DNA of 64,000 nt from Bacillus carboniphilus (GTDB lineage Bacteria > Bacillota > Bacilli > Bacillales > JAIVKR01): NCBI RefSeq assembly GCF_020524035.2, contig NZ_CP129013.1, positions 1,054,001 to 1,118,000 of the forward strand. The letters are read 5' to 3'. Of this stretch, positions 20,809 through 34,370 are shown piece by piece. Below the pieces are notes generated by a model. That model saw only the letters and a list, made by a program, of their open reading frames with translations, was not told the origin of the DNA and did not search any database. The translations under genes and the position numbers were made by a program. Numbering within the stretch: the stretch's first letter is position 1; each line of letters begins with the position of its first letter.

Positions 20809-20846
20809 AAGGCGACACCCCTTACTTCGCAGGGAGGTGTCACCTT
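20809..20846 (-). promoter_or_regulatory. Leader hairpin of the cysH operon
   Basis: An 11-bp stem with one G-U or mismatch position (20809-20819 with 20836-20846; core GGTGACACC/GGTGTCGCC) lies in the 5' leader, about 40 nt after the predicted start of transcription and 60 nt before cysH. It lacks an immediate U-run, so it is not a clear terminator. No S-box (SAM riboswitch) consensus is visible here, although B. subtilis cysH has one. It may be an attenuator or mRNA-stabilising structure. Confidence 0.5.
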
Positions 20847-20891
20847 TGATTCATTTGGTTTAAGTGTAGTATAAATTCTTATTTATCTGAA

Positions 20892-20920
20892 ATTTTACAC
20901 AATTTACTTTAGGATGTCAA
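20892..20920 (-). promoter_or_regulatory. Sigma-A promoter of the cysH operon
   Basis: A perfect -35 TTGACA (20920-20915), a 17-bp spacer and a -10 TAAAAT (20897-20892) face cysH. Transcription should start near 20885, giving a leader of about 137 nt. Confidence 0.75.
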
Positions 20921-21088
20921 TCCGATTTTTCAGATAGGAATTATTAAGACTGTTTTTTTCTAAATTCAATTCCCATAACCCCTACTAGACAAAGGATCAC
21001 TGATAAGTCATTAAATGATTTAACTTTTAAAAAATAGACTCTAAGAAAAGTTACGGTCATAACCTCATCAATTAAATTTGACAATGAA
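20921..21088. other. Remaining part of the cysH-pyrE intergenic region
   Basis: The 390-bp gap between pyrE and cysH holds the pyrE terminator, the cysH promoter and its leader hairpin. In the remaining 168 bases upstream of the promoter I see no gene, riboswitch consensus or repeat. It is AT-rich and could hold regulator sites. Confidence 0.5.
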
Positions 21089-21116
21089 AGCCCTCTAGTG
21101 AAAAGACTAGAGGGCT
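21089..21116 (-). terminator. Terminator of the pyr operon
   Basis: A perfect 11-bp stem (AGCCCTCTAGT with ACTAGAGGGCT) with a 6-nt loop lies 22 nt after the pyrE stop, followed on the minus strand by TTTCATTGTC, a moderate U-tract. Confidence 0.8.
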
Positions 21117-21138
21117 AAATAGATGTTTAAAAAAGGAC

Positions 21139-21762
21139 CTATAACCAGATATGTTCGTTTGTTGGGTCTTGCTTCCAAAGCATTAACCTGTCCACATCTT
21201 TTTCTGCAATCGTTTCTTGCTTCTGGGCTACCTTAAGTAAAGAATCAAAATTGCTTAACGAATAATAAGGAATGTTCGCCTCCGCAAATGCTTGATTTGC
21301 TTTTTCTAAGTTGTAGCTAAAAATCGCGATTACTCCTAGGACGTCTGTTCCTTCTTTTTGCAAGGTTTGGACCGCATTTAAAGAGCTTCCCCCTGTTGAA
21401 ATTAAGTCTTCAATTACGACTACTTTTTGTCCTTTTAGGATTTTCCCTTCAATTTGTTTTCCTTTTCCGTGGCTTTTAGCACTCCCTCTTACGTAACACA
21501 TTGGTAAAGTAAGTCTTTCACTTACGAAAGCGGCGTGTGGAATTCCTGCAGTCGCCGTCCCTGCAATCATCTCAGCTTCAGGAAACTTTTCTTTTACCAT
21601 CATTGAAAGCTTGTCGGCAATAAATGATCGAACTTCAGGGTAAGACAAGGTTAAGCGATTATCGCAATAGATCGGTGATTTGATTCCACTAGACCAAGTG
21701 AATGGGTCGTTTGGCTGTAGAGCAACAGCTTCAATCTCTAATAATCGTTTCGCTACTTCCAT
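21139..21762 (-). CDS. pyrE: Orotate phosphoribosyltransferase
   Basis: PyrE transfers the phosphoribosyl group of PRPP to orotate, giving OMP. The PRPP-binding motif is [18 protein letters not shown]. The N-terminal [16 protein letters not shown] and the flexible catalytic loop [17 protein letters not shown] are also seen. 207 residues, normal. The start is immediately after the pyrF stop. It is the last gene of the pyr operon and is followed by a strong hairpin. Confidence 0.97.
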   Translation of the reverse strand: MEVAKRLLEIEAVALQPNDPFTWSSGIKSPIYCDNRLTLSYPEVRSFIADKLSMMVKEKFPEAEMIAGTATAGIPHAAFVSERLTLPMCYVRGSAKSHGKGKQIEGKILKGQKVVVIEDLISTGGSSLNAVQTLQKEGTDVLGVIAIFSYNLEKANQAFAEANIPYYSLSNFDSLLKVAQKQETIAEKDVDRLMLWKQDPTNEHIWL

Positions 21763-24146
<2,384 letters not shown>

Positions 24147-24147
<1 letters not shown>

Positions 24148-27100
24148 CAATCGCTCACCTCAACACGCTCTAGCTGAGTCATCGCTTCCGTCGTAAAGGA
24201 CATCGTTTCAAGTACACGTAAAATTGCTTTGGCGGTATCAAGTGATGTTAAACATGGAACACCATTTTCTACCGATTCACGGCGAATTTTAAACCCATCT
24301 CGTGCTGGCTGCTTTCCTCTTGTTAACGTGTTTATTACAAACTGAGCTTTACCATTTCGAATTACATCTAATAAAGTTTTCTCACCACTACCAATTTTAT
24401 TTACGACACGAACGGGAATATTCGCGGCTTTTAAATAATTGGCTGTTCCTTCTGTTGCTAGTAACTGATAACCTATATGATGGAATCTTTTTGCAATTAA
24501 AATCGCATCTTCCTTATCTTTATCAGCAACCGTTAACAACACTGATCCATGTTGTTTAATTTGAATTCCTGATGCGACTAAACCTTTGTATAAGGCCTTT
24601 TCTAATGTGACGTCTTTTCCCATTACTTCTCCTGTTGATTTCATTTCAGGACCTAACGTTATATCGACTCTGCGAAGTTTAGCAAACGAAAAGACAGGAA
24701 CCTTGACAAAGACGCCTTTACGTTCTTTCACCATGCCATTTTTATAGCCTAGGTCTGTTAACGACTGACCTAAAATGACTTTCGCTGCCACGTTCGCCAT
24801 TGGCACATTTGTAATTTTGCTTAAAAATGGAACTGTTCGACTCGACCTTGGATTCACCTCTAATACGAACAATTGCTCTTTACATAATACAAATTGAATG
24901 TTTAATAGTCCAACAATGTTTAATCCTCTAGCGAGCCTTTCCGTATAATCAATTAAGTGTTGCTTAATGCTATCTGATAATGTTTGTGGTGGATAAACGG
25001 CGATCGAATCACCAGAATGTACCCCGGCGCGTTCGATATGCTCCATAATTCCTGGAATGACTACTGTTTCTCCATCAGAAATGGCATCTACTTCAATTTC
25101 TTTTCCTATTACATATTGATCTATTAAAACCGGGTGCTTCGGGTTAATTTTCACTGCATTGTTCATATAATGAATGAGCTCTTCTTCATAATAAACAATT
25201 TCCATCGCGCGTCCCCCTAAAACATAAGAAGGTCTCACTAGGACGGGATAGCCTATATGATTGGCAATTTCAATCGCTTCCTCTTGAGAAACCGCCGTTT
25301 TTCCAAGTGGTTGAGGAATGCTAAGTTCATTTAAACTATGTTCAAATCGATCGCGGTCTTCAGCACGATCCATATCTTCTAAACTCGTGCCTAAAATGGT
25401 CACTCCCCGTTCTTGTAGTTCGCTTGCTAGATTAATAGCCGTTTGACCGCCAAATTGAACTACAACCCCAAGTGGCTTTTCTAAATCCACTACATGCATG
25501 ACATCTTCAATGGTTAAAGGCTCAAAATAAAGCTTGTCAGAAATACTAAAATCGGTTGAGACTGTCTCTGGATTATTGTTAATAATTATCGCTTCATAGC
25601 CCGCTTCTTGTATCGCCCACACCGCATGAACAGTAGAATAGTCAAACTCAATTCCTTGACCGATTCGAATCGGACCAGAACCAAGGACGATTACTTTTTG
25701 TTTAGAAGAAGAAATGGATTCGTTTTCTTCTTCATACGTGCCGTAAAAGTATGGAGTAGTCGAAACAAATTCTGAAGCACACGTATCAACCATTTTATAG
25801 ACTGGCATAATTCCGCTTTTTTTACGGAACTCATATACTTCTCTTTCTTCCATTCCCCACAATTGACCGATCGTATAATCGGAAAACCCAAGTTCTTTTG
25901 CCTCTATTAGAACTTCTACATTCCTTTTGTTTTCCAATAGAACTTTTTCAAAATGAATAATTTTTTCCATTTTCACTAAGAAAAAACGATCAATTTGACT
26001 ATAGTTATAGATATCTTCTACTGTGTATCCTCTTCTCATGGATTCCGCAATATAAAATAAGCGCTCATCGCCCGCTTTTCGGATTCTTTTTTCAACGATT
26101 TCATTCTCAAATTGTTGAGCATTTTTTAGTTCGATGTGGTGATAATCGTCTTCCAACGACCGAACCGCCTTAAGCAACGATTCTTCAAACGTACGGCCGA
26201 TCGCCATTACTTCCCCTGTAGCTTTCATTTGTGTCCCTAAACGGCGATTTGCAGACTCAAATTTATCAAATGGGAAGCGAGGAATTTTGGTCACGATATA
26301 ATCCAGTGCAGGTTCAAAACAAGCATAGGTCATTCCTGTTACCGGATTTTTCATTTCATCTAGTGTTAATCCTACCGCTATTTTCGCTGCTAATTTAGCG
26401 ATCGGATAGCCGGTTGCTTTTGACGCTAAAGCAGAAGATCTGCTTACACGAGGATTAACCTCAATGACATAATAAGAAAAGCTATGAGGATCAAGAGCGA
26501 GCTGAACATTACATCCGCCTTCAATCTCGAGCGCGCGAATAATTTTTAGCGAAACGTTCCTTAACAGTTGATATTCACGATCCGCTAATGTTTGACTTGG
26601 AGCGACCACAATCGAGTCTCCCGTATGAACTCCGACTGGATCAATGTTTTCCATATTACAAACGACGATTGCATGATCTTGATGATCTCTCATCACTTCA
26701 TATTCAATTTCCTTAAAGCCAGCTATACTCTTCTCAATTAGGCATTGGTGAACAGGGCTATTTTTTAAACCACTAACAACGATTTCATTAAGTTCATCCT
26801 CGTTTTCACAAATCCCTCCACCTGTCCCCCCAAGAGTATAAGCAGGTCTAACGATGACAGGATAGCCTATTCGTTCAACAAATGTCTTCGCCTCTTCAAG
26901 GTTGTGAACAATTTCACTCTCAGGAACAGGTTCATTTAATTCGTTCATTAACGACCTAAATAAATCTCGATCCTCTGCTTTTTCAATAGCCGATAATTTC
27001 GTTCCTAAAATTTCGACCGAGCATTCTTCTAACACACCCGCCTTTGATAAATCGACCGCTAAATTTAAACCCGTTTGACCACCTAATGTTGGTAGCAAGG

Positions 27101-27353
27101 CATCAGGTCGCTCTTTTCTTATGATTGTACTTAAAGACTCCACCGTTAAAGGTTCAATATACACTTTGTCCGCCATCTCTGTATCTGTCATGATCGTAGC
27201 AGGGTTGGAATTGACTAAAATAACTTCATATCCTTCTTCCTTCAATGCTAGACAAGCTTGCGTTCCAGAGTAATCAAATTCAGCAGCTTGCCCGATAATA
27301 ATAGGACCAGAACCAACGACTAATATTCTTTTTATATCTGTACGCTTTGGCAT
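24147..27353 (-). CDS. pyrAB: Carbamoyl-phosphate synthase, large subunit (pyrimidine-specific)
   Basis: The large subunit of carbamoyl-phosphate synthase has two homologous ATP-grasp halves. The first (about 1-400) makes carboxyphosphate and carbamate; the second (about 550-930) phosphorylates carbamate. Duplicated signatures are [20 protein letters not shown] and [21 protein letters not shown]-grasp loops are [12 protein letters not shown] and [11 protein letters not shown]. The C-terminal MGS-like regulatory domain (from about 935) would bind UMP or PRPP. 1068 residues, normal. It overlaps pyrAA by 22 nt. A pyr-operon copy in Bacillus is usually pyrimidine-regulated. Confidence 0.97.
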
Positions 27354-28429
27354 GATTGATTCCCCTTTTCTCTCATTAAGTTTAGAAAGTCGTCAAATAG
27401 TTCATTTGCATCTTCAGGACCAGGCGATGCTTCAGGATGATATTGAACAGTAAACGCTGGATAGAAGCTATGTTTTAACCCTTCAATGGTTCCGTCATTT
27501 AAAGCTAAGTGAGTAATGGTTAAATCCGTATCTTTAATTGAATCTTTTTGGACGGTATATCCATGATTTTGAGACGTTAAAGCAACTTTATTTGTTTTCA
27601 ATTCTTTTACTGGATGATTCGAACCACGATGTCCAAAAACCATCTTTTCTGTATTCGCTCCGCATGCTAAAGCAAATAGCTGATGTCCTAAACAGATACC
27701 GAACAGAGGAACCTTCCCTAAAATTCCTTTAATCATTTCAACTGCTTCTGGAACATCTTTCGGATCTCCAGGTCCATTGCTTAGCATCACTCCATCAGGG
27801 TTTAACAATAAAATTTCTTCAGCCGTTGTGTGATAAGGGACAACAACTACGTCACAGTTTCGTTTATTTAACTCTCGTAAAATGCCATGCTTCATCCCGT
27901 AATCAACTAACACAACTCGATCTCCTCGCCCTGGACTTGGATAAGCTGTTTTTGTCGATACTTGGCTTACTTGATCAGTCCTAAGAGAGTGGTCTTTCAA
28001 CTCTTTTACAATTAACTGAACATCTTCCTCAATTGAACAAATCACCCCTTTTAACGTACCAAATTGACGTATGATTCTCGTTAACTTTCTTGTATCAATC
28101 GAACATATACCTGGTATGTCCTTTGCTTTTAAATATTCATCCAAACCAAATGAACTTCTAAAATTCGAAGGAGTGTCACAAACTTCCTTCACAATCATTC
28201 CATTAATAGAGGGGTTAATCGATTCAAAGTCATCTCGATTAATTCCATAACTACCGATTAAAGGGTATGTTAACGTGACAATTTGACCGCAGTAGGAAGG
28301 GTCAGATAAAATTTCTTGATAACCTGTCATTCCAGTATTAAATACAACTTCACCAATGGTCTCTTTTAAGCTTCCGAACGCCTTACCAACAAACACTTCG
28401 CCATTTTCTAATACAAGCTGTCTTTTCAT
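27332..28429 (-). CDS. pyrAA: Carbamoyl-phosphate synthase, small (glutaminase) subunit
   Basis: The small subunit hydrolyses glutamine and channels ammonia to PyrAB. The class I glutamine amidotransferase triad is visible: Cys in [12 protein letters not shown], His and Glu in [12 protein letters not shown]. The N-terminal CPSase domain begins [16 protein letters not shown] chose the ATG at 28429, overlapping the pyrC stop as ATGA, giving 365 residues; the open frame extends upstream to 28504 without support. Confidence 0.97.
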   Translation of the reverse strand: MKRQLVLENGEVFVGKAFGSLKETIGEVVFNTGMTGYQEILSDPSYCGQIVTLTYPLIGSYGINRDDFESINPSINGMIVKEVCDTPSNFRSSFGLDEYLKAKDIPGICSIDTRKLTRIIRQFGTLKGVICSIEEDVQLIVKELKDHSLRTDQVSQVSTKTAYPSPGRGDRVVLVDYGMKHGILRELNKRNCDVVVVPYHTTAEEILLLNPDGVMLSNGPGDPKDVPEAVEMIKGILGKVPLFGICLGHQLFALACGANTEKMVFGHRGSNHPVKELKTNKVALTSQNHGYTVQKDSIKDTDLTITHLALNDGTIEGLKHSFYPAFTVQYHPEASPGPEDANELFDDFLNLMREKGNQSCQSVQI

Positions 28430-29712
28430 TCTACTCTCTCCCCTTTTCTCCATACAACTTCCCCATTCACCATCGTTAAAACGGGCCATCCTTTTACTTC
28501 CCAACCTGTAAAGGGTGTATTTTTCCCTTTTGAAGCAAACATACTAGGGTTTATTTTTTTACTTTCATCTAAATCGATTAAGGTTAAATCAGCCAATTCA
28601 CCTTCTTGTAATCGGCCAAAAGGAAGATTAAAATTTTGACTAGGCTTTATTGTGAGCCAGTCCACAAGCTGTTTTAGTGTCACCTTATTTGTTGCCACTA
28701 AATGCGTATATAAAAGTGGAAAGGCCGTTTCTAATCCGACAATTCCAAATGGAGCGAGCTCCATTCCCTCCTCTTTTTCTTCTAAACTATGAGGAGCATG
28801 ATCTGTCGCGATAAAATCAATGGTTCTATCTAATAATCCTTCAAAAAGAGCCTCTTGATCTTCTTTACTTCTAAGTGGAGGATTCATTTTAAAATTCGCA
28901 TCAAGTCCTGGAATATCCTCTTCACAAAGCAACAAATGATGAGGAGTCACTTCAGCCGTTACGTTAATTCCCGCTTTTTTCGCATCTCGCACGACTCTTA
29001 CCGATTCTTTCGTACTAATGTGACAGACGTGATAATGACAACCTGTAGCTTCAGCTAGCAAAACATCTCGAGCAATTTGAACAGACTCACATATGGATGG
29101 AATTCCTTTTAATTGGTGTTTTTTTGAAAAATGACCATCATGAACGCATCCGCCATATATTAAACTGTTATCCTCACAATGAGCAACAATCGAATATCCA
29201 TGCTCTGCCGCTTTTTTCATCGCTTCATACATCACTTGAGCCGTTTGTACTCCAACTCCATCATCTGTAAAAGCAAATGCACCTGCTTCTTTTAACTCTT
29301 GAAAATCCGTAATCGTTTTTCCAACTTGTCGTTCTGTAATGGAGGCATAAGGTAGAACTCGTACATGAGCCGTTTCTTCAATTCGTTTCATTAACCAATC
29401 GATCGTTTCTTTGCAATCAGGTACTGGACGAGTATTAGGCATCGCCGCAACAGTGGTGAATCCACCTTTTGCTGCTGCTTTCGTACCTGTTTCAATGGTC
29501 TCTTTATGTTCCCCTCCAGGCTCTCTTAAATGAACATGAACATCCACAAGGCCAGGGATGAGTAGCTTTCCATCCGCTTTTATTTCCTTTGCTTCTTCTG
29601 CTTGGACATTTTTAGCTATTTCCGCCACTTTATTCCCCTTTATTAATACATCTGCTCTTGTTAATTCCCCTTCTGTCGTTAATACGATTGCTTCCTTAAT
29701 GATGGTATTCAT
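28426..29712 (-). CDS. pyrC: Dihydroorotase
   Basis: PyrC, a zinc amidohydrolase of the class I type, cyclises carbamoyl aspartate to dihydroorotate. Metal-binding HxH is in [11 protein letters not shown]; further ligands and substrate residues are in [24 protein letters not shown] and [10 protein letters not shown] chose the ATG at 29712 ([10 protein letters not shown]) with GGGGGAAT upstream; a TTG six bases earlier is also in frame. 428 residues. Confidence 0.97.
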   Translation of the reverse strand: MNTIIKEAIVLTTEGELTRADVLIKGNKVAEIAKNVQAEEAKEIKADGKLLIPGLVDVHVHLREPGGEHKETIETGTKAAAKGGFTTVAAMPNTRPVPDCKETIDWLMKRIEETAHVRVLPYASITERQVGKTITDFQELKEAGAFAFTDDGVGVQTAQVMYEAMKKAAEHGYSIVAHCEDNSLIYGGCVHDGHFSKKHQLKGIPSICESVQIARDVLLAEATGCHYHVCHISTKESVRVVRDAKKAGINVTAEVTPHHLLLCEEDIPGLDANFKMNPPLRSKEDQEALFEGLLDRTIDFIATDHAPHSLEEKEEGMELAPFGIVGLETAFPLLYTHLVATNKVTLKQLVDWLTIKPSQNFNLPFGRLQEGELADLTLIDLDESKKINPSMFASKGKNTPFTGWEVKGWPVLTMVNGEVVWRKGERVE

Positions 29713-29726
29713 GATCAATTCCCCCC

Positions 29727-30680
<954 letters not shown>

Positions 30681-30784
30681 CTAAGGATAAGTTCAAAACC
30701 CATAAGGAAGCAGTCTCATTTTCCTACACTTTTTCCCATAGTTGTTGAACACACACAAAGTATCTTTATACAGAATCCTCTTCG

Positions 30785-30800
30785 AAGCCTCTCTGGACCT
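30785..30800 (-). promoter_or_regulatory. PyrR-binding loop (second attenuator)
   Basis: The minus strand reads AGGTCCAGAGAGGCTT, matching the PyrR-recognised anti-antiterminator consensus (ARUCCNGNGAGGYU). It lies just after the pyrR stop, about 120 nt upstream of the terminator at 30666-30631. Confidence 0.88.
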
Positions 30801-30817
30801 CGTTAAAAAGGACAATA

Positions 30818-31420
<603 letters not shown>

Positions 31421-31472
31421 CAGGAAAAGTATACATACACCACTATTAGATGCATGTTAAACGCTCCTTTTC

Positions 31473-31486
31473 AGCCTCACGGGACT
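31473..31486 (-). promoter_or_regulatory. PyrR-binding loop (first attenuator)
   Basis: The minus strand reads AGTCCCGTGAGGCT, a full match to the PyrR-binding consensus. It lies about 20 nt after the predicted transcription start and ahead of the terminator at 31420-31386. Confidence 0.9.
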
Positions 31487-31512
31487 GTGTTAAAGGCTAT
31501 TCAATTAAAAGT

Positions 31513-31541
31513 ATTATGGCAGAAAAATAACTAGAAGTCAA
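31513..31541 (-). promoter_or_regulatory. Sigma-A promoter of the pyr operon
   Basis: A -35 TTGACT (31541-31536) overlapping the end of the rluD-type gene, a 17-bp spacer and a -10 CATAAT (31518-31513). Transcription should begin near 31506, placing the PyrR loop at the very 5' end of the RNA. Confidence 0.75.
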
Positions 31542-32451
31542 CTCCGTTTTTCAATTCAGAAATCAGTTTCGTCATCTCTTGTGGCATTTCAGCTTCAAAT
31601 TCAAGATACTCCTTTGTTTTTGGATGAACAAAGCCTAGCGTAGCTGCATGTAGAGCTTGTCCTTCTATAGCTAAAGTGTTTCTCGGACCATATTTAGGAT
31701 CACCAGCTAATGGATGACCAATATATTTCATATGAACCCGTATTTGGTGGGTTCTTCCTGTTTCCAGCTTACATTCTATAAAGGAATAGTTTCCATACCG
31801 TTCAATCACATCAAAATGTGTAACTGCATCACGGCTATATTCATTTGTGACAGTCATTTTTTGCCTGTCTTTAGGATCTCGACCTATTGGCGCATCGATC
31901 GTTCCTTGATCGTGAGCGATGTCTCCATGCACGATCGCCAAATATTTTCTTGTGACGGTTTTAGCCACTAATTGTTTGACAAGCGACTCATGAGCTAAAT
32001 CGTTTTTAGCCACCATTAATAAACCCGATGTGTCTTTATCAATCCGATGAACAATGCCTGGCCTCATAACACCATTAATCCCGGAAAGATCGTTACAATG
32101 AGCCATTAATCCATTTACTAACGTACCAGACGAGTGACCTGGTGCAGGATGAACAACCATTCCTCTAGGTTTATTTACCACTAAAACATATTCATCTTCA
32201 TAAACGATATCAAGATCCAATTTTTCTGGTAATATCTCAAGTGGTTCAGGTTCTGGAATCGTAATAGTTACTTGATCCCCTGCTTGGCATTTATAATTCG
32301 TTTTAGGAAGAGCACCATTAACGGTAATATGTCCCTCTTTAATAAGAGATTGGACAAAGGTTCTTGACCATTCAGAATTAAATTGAGCAAGGACTTTGTC
32401 AAGCCTCTGTCCTTTCTCCTCAGATAAAACGGTTCGTTCAATTTGATTCAT
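31531..32451 (-). CDS. rluD: RluD-type 23S rRNA pseudouridine synthase (YlyB)
   Basis: A pseudouridine synthase of the RsuA/RluA group, orthologous in position to B. subtilis ylyB. An N-terminal S4 domain ([24 protein letters not shown]) is followed by the catalytic domain with the conserved aspartate in [16 protein letters not shown] and by [19 protein letters not shown]. The exact uridines modified cannot be told from sequence. I chose the ATG at 32451 ([10 protein letters not shown]) with GGAG upstream, overlapping lspA by 14 nt. About 306 residues. Confidence 0.93.
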   Translation of the reverse strand: MNQIERTVLSEEKGQRLDKVLAQFNSEWSRTFVQSLIKEGHITVNGALPKTNYKCQAGDQVTITIPEPEPLEILPEKLDLDIVYEDEYVLVVNKPRGMVVHPAPGHSSGTLVNGLMAHCNDLSGINGVMRPGIVHRIDKDTSGLLMVAKNDLAHESLVKQLVAKTVTRKYLAIVHGDIAHDQGTIDAPIGRDPKDRQKMTVTNEYSRDAVTHFDVIERYGNYSFIECKLETGRTHQIRVHMKYIGHPLAGDPKYGPRNTLAIEGQALHAATLGFVHPKTKEYLEFEAEMPQEMTKLISELKNGVDF

Positions 32452-32917
32452 GAAGCTTTTTCTCCTTTTGTTTTCTCTCATCTAGAATCATTTGTATAAG
32501 TAATAGTCCGACTCCAATACATAATGCCGAGTCTGCAATATTAAATATGGGAAAATTATAACTAAAAATATAGGTATCAATGAAATCCACTACTTCTTTA
32601 CGCACCACACGGTCGATAAAATTCCCAATGGCTCCACCTAACATAAAAGCTAACGCCAATCTCATTAAGAACTTTTGTTTTGGCGTCTTTCTTATGTAAT
32701 ATATTAAACCGATAACGACAATAACGGTGATGATGTAAAAAAACCACATTTGTCCTGATAGAATTCCCCAAGCAGCACCTGTGTTTCGGTGAGATGTTAT
32801 GTATAAAAATTGATCAATGATCGTAATTCTTTGTCCTAAATACATGTTTGTATCAACAATCCATTTCGTGATTTGATCTAAAGCAATAATAAATAGAACA
32901 ATCAAAAAAACTAGCAC
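32438..32917 (-). CDS. lspA: Lipoprotein signal peptidase (signal peptidase II)
   Basis: LspA is a membrane aspartic protease that cleaves signal peptides of diacylglyceryl-modified prolipoproteins. Four hydrophobic segments are visible. The catalytic aspartates are in [21 protein letters not shown] and [14 protein letters not shown]. 159 residues, normal. GTG start with GGGGGAAGAG upstream. Order lspA-rluD-pyrR matches B. subtilis. Confidence 0.96.
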   Translation of the reverse strand: MLVFLIVLFIIALDQITKWIVDTNMYLGQRITIIDQFLYITSHRNTGAAWGILSGQMWFFYIITVIVVIGLIYYIRKTPKQKFLMRLALAFMLGGAIGNFIDRVVRKEVVDFIDTYIFSYNFPIFNIADSALCIGVGLLLIQMILDERKQKEKKLHESN

Positions 32918-33109
32918 TCACTCTTCCCCCCTAAATTGATCATATTACCTTTATATGTATCTTTATTGTTTTTAAATTTCTTTAGTAATCCTTTTGAATT
33001 TTAGCACAACGGGTTGGTGACGTAAAGGTGAAGACGCCACAATAAAAGGTAGCGCCTTTGTGTCAAAATATTCTGCTTTTTCATCCGATAAATACCTTTT
33101 ATAATTTAT

Positions 33110-33406
33110 TTATATAAGTTTCTTCGAATAAAATTGACTAAAAGACACATCATTAACCGTTCGAGCTGTAGGACAGCTATTCATACTCTCTATGGGAATA
33201 AAATGACTCGTTTCTTCACATATCCCATAGCTCCCTAATTCTATTTTCTTCAACGCTCGATTAACATCTTCTAACTCAGCCTTAATAAAATAGACAATTT
33301 CATCATAATTATTTTCTTGTCGTGTTGGATGGTATAGTAACCATTTTTCTAATTCTTCCTTCGTTTTAAGCAATTCAAATTGAATTTGTTCTACGGACAC
33401 AACCAT
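33110..33406 (-). CDS. TraR/DksA-like small protein (YteA/YlyA type)
   Basis: A 98-residue protein with an N-terminal helical region and a C-terminal segment IELGSYGICEETSHFIPIESMNSCPTARTVND, which resembles the degenerate DksA/TraR zinc-finger tail of Bacillus YteA/YlyA proteins. Only one of the usual cysteines is in the expected YGxC position, and zinc binding is doubtful. In B. subtilis the TraR/DksA-like ylyA occupies the place between ileS and lspA, so it may be a shortened ylyA. AAGGAG precedes the ATG. Function here is unknown; DksA-like proteins act on RNA polymerase. Confidence 0.7.
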   Translation of the reverse strand: MVVSVEQIQFELLKTKEELEKWLLYHPTRQENNYDEIVYFIKAELEDVNRALKKIELGSYGICEETSHFIPIESMNSCPTARTVNDVSFSQFYSKKLI

Positions 33407-33508
33407 TTGAACAGCTCCTTATTTTAAGAAGTGTACAGATAGTGTGTCCGTTATTTCCACACCTCAACCTATAAAGATTTTCCTGTGAAAGAACACGCAA
33501 ATTCATCT

Positions 33509-34267
33509 TCAGTCCTTAGCAAATTTCTTGATCGCATCTTCTAAAAATTGTGCGGTTCCATCCGCAATTTTATCGTAGTAAGCCTTAAACCTTTCGTCTT
33601 CTACATACATCTGAGCTAGCTGTTTATGTGCTTCCACATTATATTCATGCCAATAAAATAAAAGCCATCGCTTGTGTAATTCAGTCACTTTTTGAGCAAT
33701 CTCACCTTGCGGGTCACCTGTTTGAACAGCTTCTTTTAAAAGTTGATTTAACTCCTGTTCAACATCTTTATGATCTTGATATTGCTCTTCGGTCATTTGT
33801 TTTAATTTTTGATTTGATTTATTGATCGTTTCATTCCCGTATTTTTCTCGAATCTCTTTTCCATAAGCTTTCTCATTTTCTTTTATTAATTCGTTTTTAA
33901 ACCCTTCAAATCTTTCCTCGTTCGTCATCTCTATTCTCCCTTCTGAAGCTTCAATCGTTCTTTCGACATTTTTTATTAACTCGTTTATCCTCCTTTTTTC
34001 GTGAAGTAACTGCTTATGATGCTCTTTCAAAGCCGTAAGATGGTCAAAAGAAGAGGAGTAAATAATTTCTTTAATTAATTCGAGCTTTAAACCCATTTCT
34101 TTATAAAATAATATTTGTTGTAGTAAGTCAACTTGTTTTTGGTCATATTTTCGATAACCAGAAGAACTGATTCGTGCTGGCTCAAGTAGACCAACTTCAT
34201 GATAGTAACGGAGCGTTCGTGTGCTTACACCAGATAAGGATGCTAATTCTTTGATCGAAAATTCCAC
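33509..34267 (-). CDS. MerR-family regulator with TipAS effector domain (Mta/TipA type)
   Basis: A 252-residue activator. The N-terminal MerR helix-turn-helix is FSIKELASLSGVSTRTLRYYHEVGLLEP; a dimerisation coiled coil spans about residues 75-115; the C-terminal half (from about 120, with RFEGFKNELIKENEKAYG and RWLLFYWHEYNVEAHKQLAQMY) is a TipAS domain, which in TipA and Mta binds drugs. GTG start with AAGGAGGTG. It has its own 19-bp-spacer promoter and sits between ileS and a DksA-like gene with no transporter next to it. Likely autoregulated; its ligand cannot be predicted. Confidence 0.9.
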   Translation of the reverse strand: MEFSIKELASLSGVSTRTLRYYHEVGLLEPARISSSGYRKYDQKQVDLLQQILFYKEMGLKLELIKEIIYSSSFDHLTALKEHHKQLLHEKRRINELIKNVERTIEASEGRIEMTNEERFEGFKNELIKENEKAYGKEIREKYGNETINKSNQKLKQMTEEQYQDHKDVEQELNQLLKEAVQTGDPQGEIAQKVTELHKRWLLFYWHEYNVEAHKQLAQMYVEDERFKAYYDKIADGTAQFLEDAIKKFAKD

Positions 34268-34287
34268 TCTTTCACCTCCTTATCTTT

Positions 34288-34318
34288 ATCATAAAGGTTG
34301 ACGTTACGTGAAAGTAAA
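34288..34318 (-). promoter_or_regulatory. MerR-type promoter with 19-bp spacer and operator dyad
   Basis: -35 TTTACT (34318-34313) and -10 TATGAT (34293-34288) are 19 bp apart, the elongated spacing typical of MerR-controlled promoters. The spacer holds the imperfect palindrome TTCACGTAACGTCAA. It drives the merR-type gene at 34267, so autoregulation is likely. Confidence 0.8.
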
Positions 34319-34327
34319 GAAATTAAT

Positions 34328-34356
34328 TTAAAAAAGGAGCCCTTTAAAAGGCTCCT
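34328..34356 (-). terminator. Terminator of ileS
   Basis: Stem AGGAGCC with GGCTCCT (loop about 8 nt), followed on the minus strand by TTTTTT; 14 nt after the ileS stop. Confidence 0.85.
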
Positions 34357-34370
34357 CCATCTTATATTTA

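Noticed and set aside
20749-20920. S-box (SAM riboswitch) before cysH
   Set aside because: Looked for the conserved GAGGGACTGGCCC and GATGAAGCC-like core on the minus strand and did not find it.
32918-33109. Terminator between the DksA-like gene and lspA
   Set aside because: An AAAGG/CCTTT hairpin with CAC/GTG flanks exists near 33020-33065, but the stem is short and bulged and has no U-run. No gene or repeat is seen in the 192-bp gap.
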